From Sthenelais limicola (taxonomy: Eukaryota; Annelida; Polychaeta; Phyllodocida; Sigalionidae), in assembly GCA_942159475.1 (NCBI GenBank), contig OW804096.1:140667442-140731441 (forward strand): 64,000 nt of DNA. The letters run 5' to 3'. Below the pieces are notes generated by a model, which was given only the letters and a program-made list of their open reading frames with translations, did no database searches and had not been told where the DNA came from. Shown here one piece after another: positions 23,001 to 35,472 of the stretch. The position numbers and the translations under genes were made by a program. Position 1 is the stretch's first letter. Every line of letters begins with the position of its first letter.

Positions 23001-24210
23001 CAACAGAAAATCTGAAAATATATGCTATTAATATTCAATTAACAATAAAATATAATCTGTATAAATATATGGGAAGAGGGGTTTCTTGTCTGACATGTTC
23101 TCAGAATTTATTGTTTTACCAACCATTTTCCTGATCTGAAAAGTGGAAATGTGATTATGAAGCCCTTTTTAGTTTATTTTATTGTGTTCCTTACAACAAT
23201 TTTAAGCCTGGGGGCTCACCATTCTTTGTGTCAACCCTTGTAAACGTTGGCTGGACATGTGTCCTTCAAGCCTCAAAAATGCTGTTTTCCGGCCGTTTTC
23301 ACCTCCGAAATTTTTAGCGAATGTAATATAAAGTATGCTGATAGGTTTGACAGTCATTTTCTAGTATCTTACAATGAAATAATGAGTATAATTGCCATCA
23401 TCAAACATTCAAAGCCTGTCTGCGTAGATACATTCAAAGCCTGTCTGCGTAGATACAGAGTTTGGCTGCCAGTGATAATAGCTGCTGACTGGGGTGGCGT
23501 CATGTGAATACTATGTATAGAATGAGAGCGTATTGTTATTCAAGGAAGATGAAATAAATATTGAACTTGGCTTCTTGTTAGTAAGTTGTTCTAGTTTTCT
23601 AGTTTAAGTAGTTCTAGTTTTGTTACTAAGTAAGTTTCTAGGGTAACAGCTGGAAAATATGCATTGGACTAGGTATGTCAACCGATTTGTCAACACAACA
23701 TTGTAATCATATTAAATTAATTGGACAAATAAAGTATTTCTATTCTATTCTAAGTTGTATTGGATTGGAGTGGATTGGTGCCATCAGGAAGGAAGGTAAG
23801 TTCATGAGGTGGGAGGTTCTAGAAAAGTTCTCTTTGCTGTCTGTTGGATGGTGTTGGTGACCATGTTGTAGTTTGATTTCATGGATGTATTTATGCTGTA
23901 ATGGCATAGTTGCATAGGATTTCACTTGAATGCATACATAGCAGTCTTTGGTAAAATATGTGGTCAATGGTATTTAGGTGGGGATGCAGTGATGCATGCA
24001 ACACATACTCCTTCCTTTTTGGGGGGAGTGACCTAGGTTTGGGAGTGAGCTGAGCTGAGTTCAGTGAGCTAAGGAATGACCTCATGTATGTGTATCAATG
24101 ACTAAGAACATATGAAGACTCTTTTGTGATTGTTTGTTTTCTATTCATATTGATTTGAATTCTTTTTTTTTACTGAAACAATGACCTACTCTTGGATATA
24201 TTATCTATAT
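23001..24210. other. Gene A intron, small repeats
   Basis: Contains a 25-bp direct duplication (23405-23455, CATTCAAAGCCTGTCTGCGT units), a LINE-type tail (AATAAAGTATTTC plus TTCTA units, 23728-23752) and GAGCTGAG-type words near 24045. No exon is supported. Overlapping ORFs at 23247-24085 have no domain. Confidence 0.5.
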
Positions 24211-24449
24211 GAGTCAGATTTTCCGAAAAATTAGTACAATTGGCAGCTGTGCATATTTTGTTAGATTTGCTAAGTTAGGCTGGAATTTTGTCAATACTAG
24301 GTAAATTTGAGTATATTCGGCATTGCATCGATTCTAGCTATCTGTTTGGTTAGATTGAACTGAATTCTGAACTTGATTTATGTATTAAATTTGAGTTATT
24401 CGAGAGGATATGGGGAGACAAATTGTACATTTTCTTGCCATTTCACCCA
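24211..24449 (+). mobile_element. F1-family MITE at gene A intron 5' edge
   Basis: It begins GAGTCAGATTTTCCGAAAAAT and ends ...CATTTTCTTGCCATTTCACCC, flanked on both sides by ATAT. In gene A orientation it ends only 20 nt inside the intron that follows the 714-bp exon. Confidence 0.85.
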
Positions 24450-24469
24450 TATCAGAAATATGCACTTAC

Positions 24470-25183
24470 TGTACAAACTGCGAAAGGCAATCTGGATAGC
24501 ATATATATTCAGAGATGACATAGTATCTGTTGTCCTCTCTGCACCACATCCACCAAAGCTGAACTGGCCATACAATTCATAATCTTCTGGGATGTCTAGG
24601 CTGTATGAACTAAGACTTGTCCACATAAGAACCAGTAGTCCTTCTCCATTTATTATATCATCGCTATCACCTAATGACTCACCAGTCCCAGCATCTGAAT
24701 AAATTGCAATATAATTTTCTGGTTCATCATCATTACAGCGTGTGTATTGACACTTCAGTTCATTGACCATGAATCCATTTTTACTCAGAGCAGTGGCTAG
24801 ATCAGGTTTAAAGAAGCCAATGTAGATGTAATATGGAGATCTGTCAGGATGAGGTTTCACAAAGTCGGTCCAATTGTTTCTCATCAGTGTTGGAGCCAAA
24901 CTACCCGTCTTGTCTTCACTTAAAAGTGAAAAAGTGCCAGCCTCGATAAACTTATCGCTCTCATACTGCTGAAAAAACACTAAAATGATCCCTGTGTGAT
25001 CACTTGTCTTTAGGTCTTCTAAGTCGAGGTCTAGATGTTCAGTAAATGTACTTTTGGAGAGGAAAAGGTAGCCATAGTTGTTATCGAACTGACAGAATGC
25101 AGTGAAGGGTGTTCCAGTACGCGTGTACAATATCTTCTCGCCGTCCCCTGCATCCCCTTTTTCAAATGCTTCTGCGCAGTTCT
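24470..25183 (-). CDS. Gene A exon 4: 238-residue extracellular domain
   Basis: A 714-bp exon, phase 1-1, from acceptor ATTTTATTTCAG to donor TTGTACA|GTAAGT. It opens (K)NCAEAFEKGDAGDGEKILY and continues PFTAFCQFDNNYGYLFLSKS. This Asn-Cys-x-Glu...Gly...Phe-Cys-x-Phe-Asp pattern resembles the first strands of fibrinogen-related and GON-type domains. The rest does not fit a complete fibrinogen domain: later landmarks are HLDLDLEDL, YIYIGFFKPDL, LKCQYTRC, ENYIAIYSD and FSFGGCGAE. It has six cysteines and one sequon (NWT). I believe this is a recurring extracellular module of invertebrate secreted proteins, but I cannot name it. A role in binding or matrix is inference. Confidence 0.85.
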
Positions 25184-25280
25184 CTGAAATAAAATTTGGA
25201 AGACATTCAGATAAAACATTTCAAGAACTGTTGTTTTTGTCACACTATTGACAAACTTTTTTCATCACAAAGTTGCATGT

Positions 25281-25789
25281 GTGTTAAGTGATGAGAAAAA
25301 TGAGTCAGAGGGCGCAAAATCTTAAGATGAATTTTGAGATATCATCATAATTGAAAAGATGAGATAAAGGGTATATCAATGATAGACATGATCGAGTGAG
25401 TATTTGTATTATGTTTGCATTATGTTTGTATTAAGTTTGTATTACGTTTGTATTACGTTTGTGTTATGTTTGTATTATGTTTGTATAACATTTGTATTAC
25501 ATTTATTAAACATTTGTATTACATTTGTATAACGTTTGTATTACATTTGTATTAGATTTGTATTAGATTTGTATTACATATGTATTACATTTGTATTACA
25601 TTTGTATTCATGAAAAAACAGCTTCATTCAATATACAGCCTTGAGGTGTGGTAGGCCTACATGTATTTCTGGTACTGACAGTACTAGACAGGCCAAAGAT
25701 GAATACATTGTGACCCAGGTTTTCTGTGAAAAAACATATAAAAATATAATTTGTTTGCGACTTGTCAGCTTATTCAAGTAACACATCAC
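25281..25789 (-). mobile_element. F2-family MITE with internal minisatellite
   Basis: Its left end (GTGTTAAGTGATGAGAAAAAT, GAGTCAG, GCGCAAAAT and GATATCATCATAATTGAAAA) and its right end (GCGACTTGTCAGC...AACACATCAC, then ATAT) are diverged F2 termini. The interior is replaced by an 11-bp tandem array. The left boundary is approximate. Confidence 0.6.
25403..25608 (+). repeat. 11-bp minisatellite, about 19 copies
   Basis: Head-to-tail variants of TTTGTATTACA (also ...TTATG, ...TTAGA, ...TAACA) cover about 206 bp. The array lies between two diverged F2 MITE ends in the large gene A intron. Confidence 0.9.
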
Positions 25790-25816
25790 ATATTCTTTCT
25801 ATATCAGCTCACATAT

Positions 25817-25949
25817 GGGTCAGATTTTCAGAAAATGCACAATCTACACTACATGTTGAACTATATTTTGAACCTGATTTTCCTCCTAAATTTGGGTTCT
25901 TTCAAAAGATTGGTGAAGGACAATTGTACGTTTCCTGAAGATCTGACCC
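25817..25949 (+). mobile_element. Internally deleted F1 MITE (133 bp)
   Basis: It has both F1 termini (GGGTCAGATTTTCAGAAAAT and GAAGATCTGACCC) but lacks about 100 bp of the centre. Flanked by ATAT on both sides. Its right ATAT is also the left target duplication of the next F2 copy. Confidence 0.9.
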
Positions 25950-25953
25950 ATAT

Positions 25954-26357
25954 GTGGTGTGTTTCAAGAAAATGAGTCACAAGTTGCAAAATTGATAATT
26001 TTCAAAGAAGATTATTTATAAGAACCCTTGCTTAGAATGTTGTCATCTTTGGAGTTCTCGGAGCTGCTAGTCGCATAAATACAGGTACTAAATTTCAAGA
26101 CATTGTAATAAATATATCTTGCATTACTAAGGTCATCTTATAGAGTATATTTAGCTTCTTTACTACTAAGTGTCCATCCCAAAGAGCAAGCACTTTTTTT
26201 TAAAAAAAAGTATCAAACATAAAATATAGAAATACTTATAAGTTGTCCTTAATGTTTATTATCATTAGAATCGGCTTCATCTCATCATTTCAAATGTGAT
26301 GATATCTCAAAATCCATATTTTGCGACTTATGACACATTTTCCTAAAAATGGATCAC
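25954..26357 (+). mobile_element. F2-family MITE
   Basis: It begins GTGGTGTGTTTCAAGAAAAT and ends with the diverged ...TTTTCCTAAAAATGGATCAC. ATAT occurs on both sides. It abuts the preceding F1 copy through a shared ATAT. Confidence 0.85.
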
Positions 26358-29343
26358 ATATATGAGTTGCGCCCTCAGCAACACGTCTATGGGGATGCAT
26401 ATCAGCACCATTCAGACATGAATAATACTTGTTTATCAATTCTTATCTGAAAGAGCATGTTGCTCTGGTGGCCTAAAATAGTCCAGAGGCAGAACCCCAT
26501 TTTGGGGGTGAACCTTGCGTTTTGGATCATACATTTCTTTTTGTATAAAAAAGTTAACAATATTAAATTTAATGAATAAAAAAAATATTTCAACCTTAAT
26601 ATCCACTATAATCTCACAATGTTTAATGAACATTAACTATATGAATGGAATTACATATATAAAAAGTTAGAGAATTCATAATGACCCCTAAAGGTCATAT
26701 CCAAAGGTCAAAGGTATTTTTTAGTTCTTTTGCAAATAACTCTAAGAAAAATGCACTGACATCTTAGGTTAAATAAAATCTATTAAATCCATAAATTTGA
26801 GGGCACATTATTTCCTATTAATTTCTACCAGTTACTTGATCTACATTAAAGGAGACAATGCATGAACTTTTTTTTGTCTATTTGTTGGAAAGAGGGTCAG
26901 TTCCTTGTCCCAGTTTTAAAATCTAAATCATGTACAAGCAATGTTGTCAAAGATACATGAGGCTTTATTCATGAAAATTAGAGCTAGCAATAAAACGCAT
27001 TAACTGCCAACTACCGTGACTTTCTGCCCGTGTGACATCACAGGGGTCACACCCAAAGCCCCATGCAAGCAGAGCTATGTAGTATCCATATATCTGATGG
27101 CAGTGAATTGGGGTATTCATGTGGGAAAACATACATCTACATTGAAAATTAATTCGAGAGAAAGATTGCCAGACCCTTTTTGTAAAAGCTAAGAATATGT
27201 GAACATTGAATTTAAAGAAATGGCTGTGTTTGGAGTCTCCACTGTTACAGTCTATTCAGGAGGAAGTATGGTGTCTGACAAACTATCATCCCTGACTTCT
27301 CCCGACCTGGGACAGGCACTGCTCTTTCATAAACCATAAAGCTAAATATGACACAAAATGCAAGGGTCACCCCTCCTGCCTCCAGACTAAAATGACTTTT
27401 AGAATTATCACCTCACTTTGTATTTTTCTATTTCTATTTGGACAGTATTAACAGATTGATACTACTTGTAGCTATAACCGGAGATCCCAACAATAGTCGG
27501 ATAGGGTGCACTTCCACCTGTATACATGTACACTTTTGTACAAATTCTTTGTATCTTGTATTTCATTTTGTAGTCAGTATCTTATAATTTTGCTCTAGTC
27601 TACTAGTTAACTTGTATCACCTGGTACAGTTTATTTCTATCATTAAGTAACCAAACATTTATGGAGTGTTCGGAAGAGCTGTGACAGTAACAGGCAATAT
27701 TCCTTTTCCATTCTTTATCTCTATGCACTTAATATGTATGACAACGATTGTATATGTGCAATTAAAATAGAATCTTATAATAATACTCCATTATTGCTAT
27801 GCTAGTTCTCATATAAACTCCTGTTTACTGCTATTAAGGTTTTTTGAGTGATATACACTATATTACAAATACCTCCATAGCTATGGATACATGAACGACG
27901 AAATTTTGGTATACAGTTAGGTCCACTATATCAAACTCTTATGTGTATAGTTAGATAGGAGATGTGATACAATGGGCTATCAGGAAGACCTGATTTCAGA
28001 TGATAAATTAATAAACATGATGTTTTGTAGTGGATTAATGTATATTTGCGTTTCTGTTGACTTTATACAGATAACTGTCAATTTCAATTTGCTATGTTGG
28101 GGTCTGATGAGATGGGAAAATCAATAATGTTGTGAAATTTTCTCTCTATATATATATGTAAGAATTTAGCACCGATTATCAATATAATCCAATTGTTAAA
28201 TATTCCAGCAATCAATTTTCATCATTTTATGTTCTATACTGTTAAATATAGAATGCTAAAGACATGGTTAACCCATGCGTTATGCTACGGAACGATTTTT
28301 CAATTATTGCTATTATCAAATCTACATGGTTGGTTTAAAAAAACAAGGTACCAAATAAAAGCATATTTCCAGACATTTATGATTAAACTATAGTGTAAGA
28401 ATAGAATCCATATACAAAAGAATACAACACAAAGATAACATATAAAGTCAGAGCGGAATTGATTCCAGATATTTCGTATGTTTTCATATATTACAAAATT
28501 CTATGAAAATGTTTCAATACAAGCTTCTTACGATGCCACATACATAATTAAATAATTTGTTTTCAATATTAAACACAATTGAAAATATAGAAAAATATAT
28601 CAAATGGCTAATTTAAGCTTTATACAGCCACAGCACTGGTCGTTTCGTAGCATTACGCATACTATAGTTTTTTTCAGTGAAATCCTCATATCTTTGCCAA
28701 TATTAGGATTTAATGAATATCATTTTGAACATGGAAGGTCGAGGACTTAGACTATAGAATAGATTAGAAATAAAAACGATTCTGGGCTATCAAATTTTTC
28801 GAAAAGTGCACCACTTTCGTAGGATTCGACCATATATACTGCCATAGAACCTGTAGCTAGACATTACTGATAGGGTTTTTTTCAAGTTTTTAACAGATTT
28901 TATTCTGAGTTCATTTCACATAAGTGATATCTTTCATGTTCAAAATCAAAGCCTGGCAAGAATTGATATACAACAAGGGTCTAATCATAAAATAATACTT
29001 ATATAGTTTCTGTTTTTATTAGACATTTTAATGGATATTCTTTAATTATTTCAATACTGAATGATATCAACGAGATATTATTTCCACCTATATAGATCTG
29101 TATTCAGTAGGGGCTGAATTTAATTATGTAATGTCTTAAGAATAAATATTTTGAATCAATATAAAATATCTCCTGGTAATACCAGGCTTAACTTTGGATA
29201 TAAAACTAGAATTTTTATTAGGCTTGAAAGTAGGTCCTGGATTGTATTGGTTCCCTCATGCAATCAACATAAAATGTTCAATATCTTGCCCAACTACAAT
29301 GGAAAGTGCACATTCTGGAAAGTGCACATTATCTAGCACAGAT
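26358..29343. other. Gene A large intron, no exon seen
   Basis: About 3 kb with no splice-bounded ORF, ORFs only up to about 66 codons, and no recognisable repeat family apart from AT-rich sequence. Confidence 0.45.
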
Positions 29344-29750
29344 GTGATGTGTTTCAGGAAAATGAGTCATAAGTCGCAAAAAATAGATTTTGAGATATCT
29401 TTAGATTTGAAAAGATGAGATCAAGGGGATTCCAATGATAGTAAACAGTCTCATAATCTTATAAGTATTTCTAGATTTTAAGTTTGATATTTTCGTTTAA
29501 AAAAAAATGTTTTCAATATTTCTTGGGGGTCGATAAACAGTAAAGTAACTAAATATAGTCCATATGAGGACCTTTAAAACTAAAGGATATATTACATAGA
29601 TTGTCCTGAAATGTGATACAACGATTGATATAACTATAAGTTATCAACCCTTCAAAAATTAGAACATTCCAATGAAGTGATCTTGTGAAAAAGACACTTT
29701 AAAAAATATCAATTTTGCGACTTATGACTCATTTTCCTGGAACACAGCAC
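29344..29750 (-). mobile_element. F2-family MITE, AGAT target duplication
   Basis: It begins GTGATGTGTTTCAGGAAAAT and ends ...TTTTCCTGGAACACAGCAC, with long inverted termini (GAGTCATAAGTCGCAAAA). Flanked on both sides by AGAT. About 407 bp. Confidence 0.92.
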
Positions 29751-31360
29751 AGATGGAACAACATTTAGATGAAAGAAAACTCCCAACAAGAAGTCACTCG
29801 GCCAAAACAAAAAACCTAAATATTAATCACCCAAAAGCAATCATTTACCAAAACAGCTTCTTGTACAAAGCTAAATTTGAAAGCACTTACTTCTGACCGA
29901 AAAGCAACACCAAGAGTAAAAAAAACACTTCAGAAAGAGAGAGGAAAAATACAATATATTTAAAATCTTTGAATATCAGATATTAAATGTGGACTTATCC
30001 TAAATGAAATTCCTTATAAGTTGCATTAGTAGCGAAAACTATGACACTGATATAAATTTTGCATGCCAACAGAATTGTATGCCTAGTCCTGAGATGTGTA
30101 AATATATCCTTCTCGATCCTGTACATAATGTTCCAGTACCTAGTCGTGTGAAGTGGAAGTATATCCTGCTTAACTCTGGTTTATATTAATTTATTGCTCA
30201 CTTACTCGTTGAGAGTTAATTCAAAATATATGTAATGCCATATTGTTTTGTATGGTACACTAGAAGGTACACCAAATGCAAAATGTTGCTATACTACAAC
30301 TGATGGTGATTCAAATCACGTGATTCAAATCATGTCATACTTCAGTGTTCTGTATGGTATACTGGTATCTAGCAATCTAATACTAATTCATGTAGCCTTC
30401 GAGTTGCATAGCAATGAGTGCAATACTCTAAGCGACTGAAACCAACAAGTTAGTTAACAGATTTATTATACATGCTTTCAGTCATGAAAATAGAAACGAA
30501 TCGAGTCAGATATTTTAACTTTACCGGTAATCTTAGTAAAAAAAAAATTGGTTGCATTGACAACCTGACATATATCACTAGGGAAATATGCACTGTGTGT
30601 AAATCACTTGAGATACGTTGTTTTGCAAGCAATGCGTGTATAATAAATATATATAATATACCAGATGATATAAAGATCTGATAACTTGATGTGTAGTCCT
30701 TTTAGCAACTTTTTGAGCTCCCTATCGTAATACTAACGGCGGGATGAATCGAAATCTAATTCCATATGTCAGTATTCCCATTTGTCCAACTCCAACCTAT
30801 GTATATCCAAAGGCAAATGAAAGATTTTTCAATTCAATTCAATTCAATTCAACACAAAATGTACTTACTTGGCAGAGCCGCATTGATGGGATGGAAAAGA
30901 AATGAGAAACACATTAAGATCACCGCTGTCTGTAGGATCCTGAGCATCCTGAATATAGCGGTGAAAAAAAGATCACCACGGTCCTAACCAAAGAGGGTAA
31001 TTGTTGTAAATTCCTTGCCCAAGTCTGATAAACTTTCTTCTAGTAATTCTAGATGATTGCAATGCATCTCCAACGTTGGTCTAGGTGCATATGAATTCTC
31101 AGAATAAAAACAATGTATCTTAATAGTTTTCCAATGGCCTCATGATTAATATTTCAATGTAAGAAATGGTTTATCCTAAGCTAATTGATGCAATAAATTA
31201 GAAGAATAGGTGGTGCTAAAAGCTTTCTAAAGACAAGAGAGATGGGGGCAAGGAAGTTAAAAATCATTATATAGATGGAAGTAACCCATCGAGAATCATC
31301 TATATGGACAATTATATATAATTCATATTTCAAATCCAAAGAGGGATCAATCCATCAGAT
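29751..31360. other. Gene A large intron, no exon seen
   Basis: AT-rich, with short ORFs lacking splice or domain support. Five TTCAA units at 30829-30852 resemble the reverse of the (TTGAA)n tails at 44712 and 50766, suggesting another LINE 3' end in the minus orientation. Confidence 0.45.
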
Positions 31361-31744
31361 CAGGTCGCAAAAAAATAATTTTGAGATATCATCTTATTTA
31401 AAAAGATGAGATCAAGCCGATTCCAATGATAGTGAACATTAGGTCATCTAATACATATTACAATATTTTAAGTTTTAATTTTCTATTTTTGAAAAAAACT
31501 TTGCAATAATTCTAGGTGCACATTTACTAGTAAAGTAGTTAATTATACACTATGAGATGACCTTAAAAACACATTTAAATATATTTGATACACTGTCTTG
31601 AAATCTTAGTTCATGTGTTGATGTCATTGAAAGGGTAAAGCACGTCAAAAATGAGAAAATTCTGACAAATATATTTTGTGAAGAAAACACTTTGAAAAAA
31701 TATCAATTTTGTGACTTGGGACCCATCTTCCTGAAACACACCAC
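31361..31744 (-). mobile_element. F2-family MITE, left end missing
   Basis: It starts inside the left inverted repeat (AGGTCGCAAAAAAATAATTT, then GAGATATCATC) and is otherwise complete to ...CCTGAAACACACCAC, followed by AAAT. Confidence 0.8.
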
Positions 31745-31949
31745 AAATGTTCTATACAAATAGACCTAATATAAACAGTATATTCAAAACCTTTAAAATA
31801 TGCGACTTGAAGCTGCATCCTCAATTAACAATGGTTAAAAAAATACTGTCGACGTTGTCTTCCATTATTTTCCATCCGTTCTAAAAGTGATTTGATCAAT
31901 ATTCTCCAGTTGTATTTGTCACAGGACTTCATATAACGGTGAAATTGCT

Positions 31950-32148
31950 ATAAAATGCACAATTTGTCTTCCCCAATCCTCTTCACCAATCATCTCAAAT
32001 AACCCAAACACAGTTCAACCTAACATAACCGATTCCTAGAATCAATGCAATGCCAAAATACTCAAATTAACCTAGTATTGGCCATTTTTCAGTCTAATTT
32101 AGCAGAATTTACTAAATGAGTAGAGCAGCAAATTATACATTTTCTGAT
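31950..32148 (-). mobile_element. F1 MITE interrupted by retroposon insertion
   Basis: F1 internal sequence in reverse orientation (ACCAATCATCTCAAATAACC, ATTTAGCAGAATTTACTAAA) ends at CATTTTCTGAT. A T-run plus about 110 bp of foreign sequence follows, and CTGATCTGACCC then resumes near 32260. CTGAT on both sides of the insert is a likely target duplication. Confidence 0.65.
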
Positions 32149-32305
32149 ATTTTTTTTGTTCAAATTCTTTATTCAGGCTAGGTCATGATATCACATTTAC
32201 ATAAGTACAATCACAGTTTATTCTGCAACCACAGCTCACCACACTGTGATCTTCCGCCTTCGCCTGATCTGACCCATAATCTGACCCATGAGTCCATCTA
32301 TATAT

Positions 32306-32540
32306 GGGTCAGATCTTCAGAAAATGTACAATTGGCAGCTGTACACAGTTAGTAAATTGTGCTAAATCAGGCTGCAATTTGGTCAATACTAGTTAAGTTC
32401 GAGTATATTTGGCATTGCATTGATTCTAGCAATATGTTTGGTTAGGTTGAACTGTATTTTGAACTTTATTTCTGTCTGAAATTTGGGTTATTTGAGAGGA
32501 TTGGTGAAGGTGAATTGTACATTTTTTGAAAATCTGACCC
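32306..32540 (+). mobile_element. F1-family MITE, full length (235 bp)
   Basis: It begins GGGTCAGATCTTCAGAAAAT and ends GAAAATCTGACCC, with ATAT on both sides. The interior contains GGCAGCTGTAC, TTTGGTTAGGTTGAACTG and GGGTTATTTGAGAGGATTGG, which define the family. Confidence 0.95.
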
Positions 32541-33169
32541 ATATATATCTGATACCCGCCAAAGTCTATCTTGCAAAGGCTTCAGTTGTTATCCCTCACA
32601 GGCAGCCTCTTCGTCTTGTCTGGTTCAACTTCAATTTCTTAATATACAGTAGTATAAACTTATAACATAAATTATAATAACAGTAGTATATGGATAGATC
32701 AAGTCCTACAGGTCATAACATCAGGAAATTTGGTATGACTTTTGGTATATTTTTGTCGTTATAGCTGAGAATACTTTAGGAGTTTACTTTATTTTGTCAG
32801 CACAAACAGGGATACTGCCTTACCTCTCAGAACCTCTCAGACCAAATGAGAATGGTATGTGTAAATATAGATTTACTTCCTAGATTTTTATGGATTATAA
32901 TAACATTTTGTGGTATGAAACAAGAGGTTTTCCCTCAGTTCTGAGCCTAGACTGGATGTGTGACCTGTATGTCCCCCATCTTAATCCATTAGCCATTAGC
33001 ATTATATATAACATTAGATTGATGTTAATGTGAGGCATTCAGACAATAACATTATACATCCGCTATCAATTTGGCAACCTACAGTCTATTTGCAGTGCAG
33101 CACATTATCTGAAAGCCTTATTATTCATAATAGATTTTAACGGCTGCCACAGGCTATGCGATCCACTTA
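32541..33169. other. Gene A large intron, no exon seen
   Basis: No ORF, splice-bounded exon or repeat family recognised. Confidence 0.35.
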
Positions 33170-34020
33170 GTGTTTTTAAACAATGATGTTTTATGTTTTT
33201 GGCTCCGTAGACTAGTTCCAAACTATGCATTATGTATGTTTAAAAGATCCTAGAGGCATTTTCTGTTAATAGTTGTTAAATGGTGCTTTAATTGAACTGA
33301 ATTGGAAAAACATTTTATTTCAGTCAATGACTGCAGTCAATATGGCTCTTTCCTGCCACCAGGGGGGCGTTTCATGTCAGTTTTCGGACATTTCTTCTTA
33401 TAACTACCAGGATATTGATCTGAGCATATGATTGTGTTAAACCGTTGATGGAGGAGATCATTAGCTTTTATTTGATGTAAATAGTATTGCTGATTCTGAT
33501 TTACTGTTCTGATTTCACCCTCATGTGGGCATTTAGATAAAAATAAGATCTCTTCCTGTCCTCTCCTTCTCTCTTATATTCAACCACACTTAGCTTAGAC
33601 CTTACCAAGTAGTCATGCTGAAAGACCTGAAATTTACTCTCAGATACATGTCTCAATTTTGTACGCCTCCTTCATTTATGTAAAAAATATGCTTTGAATT
33701 GAACCTAACCAAATCAATAGGCCAGGGAACCATGTAGGGAGGACTCGCCACCGGTCTCCACGTACAGAACCATCACAACAACAACAACAACATTAATAAA
33801 TTTAATCAAATTAGCATAACCAACATTAGGAAGTTTGAAATATTTAACAACCAGTACTGAGAAAAATGTAACTGCTACATTAATATCTAGCTGAATAAAA
33901 AACTTAAAACAAGACTGATGGGATTGTGAACCTTAGGTCTTTTTCTATCTGTCAAACATTGTTTTCCAAATGTGTGAGGTTTATCTAATGTTGGGATCTG
34001 TGCTCACAGACACTGCCCTG
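33170..34020. repeat. Duplicated segment, compact copy
   Basis: 33190-33480 matches 38181-38275 plus 38930-39080 (GTTTTTGGCTC(C/T)GTAGACT; ATGGCTCTTTCCT(G/A)CCACCA; ATATTGATCTGAGCATATGA). 33537-34020 matches 41445-42296 (CAAGTAGTCATGCTGAAAGA; TGCTCACAGACACTGCCCTGA). The two halves are adjacent here and about 2.4 kb apart in the second copy, which carries several insertions. This copy also shows the empty insertion site of the F1 MITE at 42002. Confidence 0.8.
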
Positions 34021-35472
34021 ACTTAGCTGCCTAAGTAGGCCGCCTATATATGAAACATCAGATACTAACGTACTGGCAGATTATCAAGAGGCACCAGTTC
34101 AGGTAATTTGAAAACCGAAAAATTGGGCAAAGGTCTGTTTCAGGGTAAATATGTATAGTCTGTATGGACAGAAATTTCACCAGGATCCGTGACATCAATA
34201 TTAGAAGAATGATCTGGCAGAATTGACAACATATCAGCCCGAGATAGAGATGCAACATCTTGTCAATACACAATTTGATGATCAGGGCCGCCATCTTTGG
34301 TATTTACAGAAGGTTAGGGCTGTATGAGATTTCATGCTGACTTGTCTTCCTTTTTCTCACGAAGGCGACAAGACTGCATGAAGTGCCTAAATTTGCAAAA
34401 TCCGCCGATACGTAATTTCAGACATTTACCATCAAAGCATGCAAACTTCCTTATCCCAGTCGTCGGGCATGAGAGGAAAGCCCAAGTCATCCTCACGGCC
34501 AGACTTCTGGCCTCCTCGGCTCCTCGGCTACTCGGCTACTCAGCTGCCTTCTTTTCCGGTATCTTGCGGTAGTAATACTCGCTGAGATATATCCCTGCGG
34601 CAAGGTGTCTGGATGGCAAATAGTACATGGAATGACAGGAGTAGAAAGCTCTGACTTTCTCTTGCTGTTTATCTGCTAACAAATTTGTATACTAGATTAC
34701 CCAATATGGTATTATGCAATGTGTACCAGGACGTGGATAAGAAATGTGGATAAGAAATGTCAACTTTCTGTCAAGTGAAAACTGATAGATATTCTATATT
34801 GAGATTATTCCAAGGCTAATATTGAATGTAATGTACCATTCATACGTTTCTGAATCATGTGTATATATGCAAACTCTATATGCAAAATCTTTTTTTGTGA
34901 TATATACTTCAATTGAGTCTTCACTTTGACTGATGTGCCACTGTCGCTGTTCGATGTCAACATTATCAATGTTGATAGATGATATTGAGAGCGCGGCAAA
35001 TATATGTGAAGAACATTTTGATGTTTTTTCTAACAAAGATGTTGATGTGGAGACTTAACATATGTGTAATGTCTAATTTAACTATTTATTGTATATTAGT
35101 AAATGGTGCTGCCATGGGTAATTGTTTCCGTATGAGGATAATGTGTATACTTGAAAATGGCATGTAAGAAATAATTTATGGTGGTTGTCAATATGATATG
35201 AATATAAATCAAAATAATAAAACCTCTTTAAACTAATTCATTCACCAGTTTGTTTTATTTCGGTAGGAAGCATCAGTAACATTGATGAGAAATAATTAAG
35301 CCATCTTCAATAAATAACCAATTTTCCTATTGTAGTTAATTTCTTTATATCAAAGAAAAGTCTGATTTGTTGTGGTGGAAGTTGCGTAGGCCTATATTCA
35401 ATTCATATGAAGATGTAGCATTGTAGTCCATTTATTAGATATCTGTATGAACGTAGGCCCATTATTCATTAA
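34021..35472. other. Gene A large intron, no exon seen
   Basis: A CTCGGCTCCTCGGCTACTCG mini-repeat lies near 34520. The plus-strand ORF at 34324-34572 has no donor or domain. Confidence 0.4.

Noticed and set aside
25403..25608. Possible CRISPR-like array
   Set aside because: The units are directly adjacent 11-mers without spacers, and the context is a eukaryotic intron.
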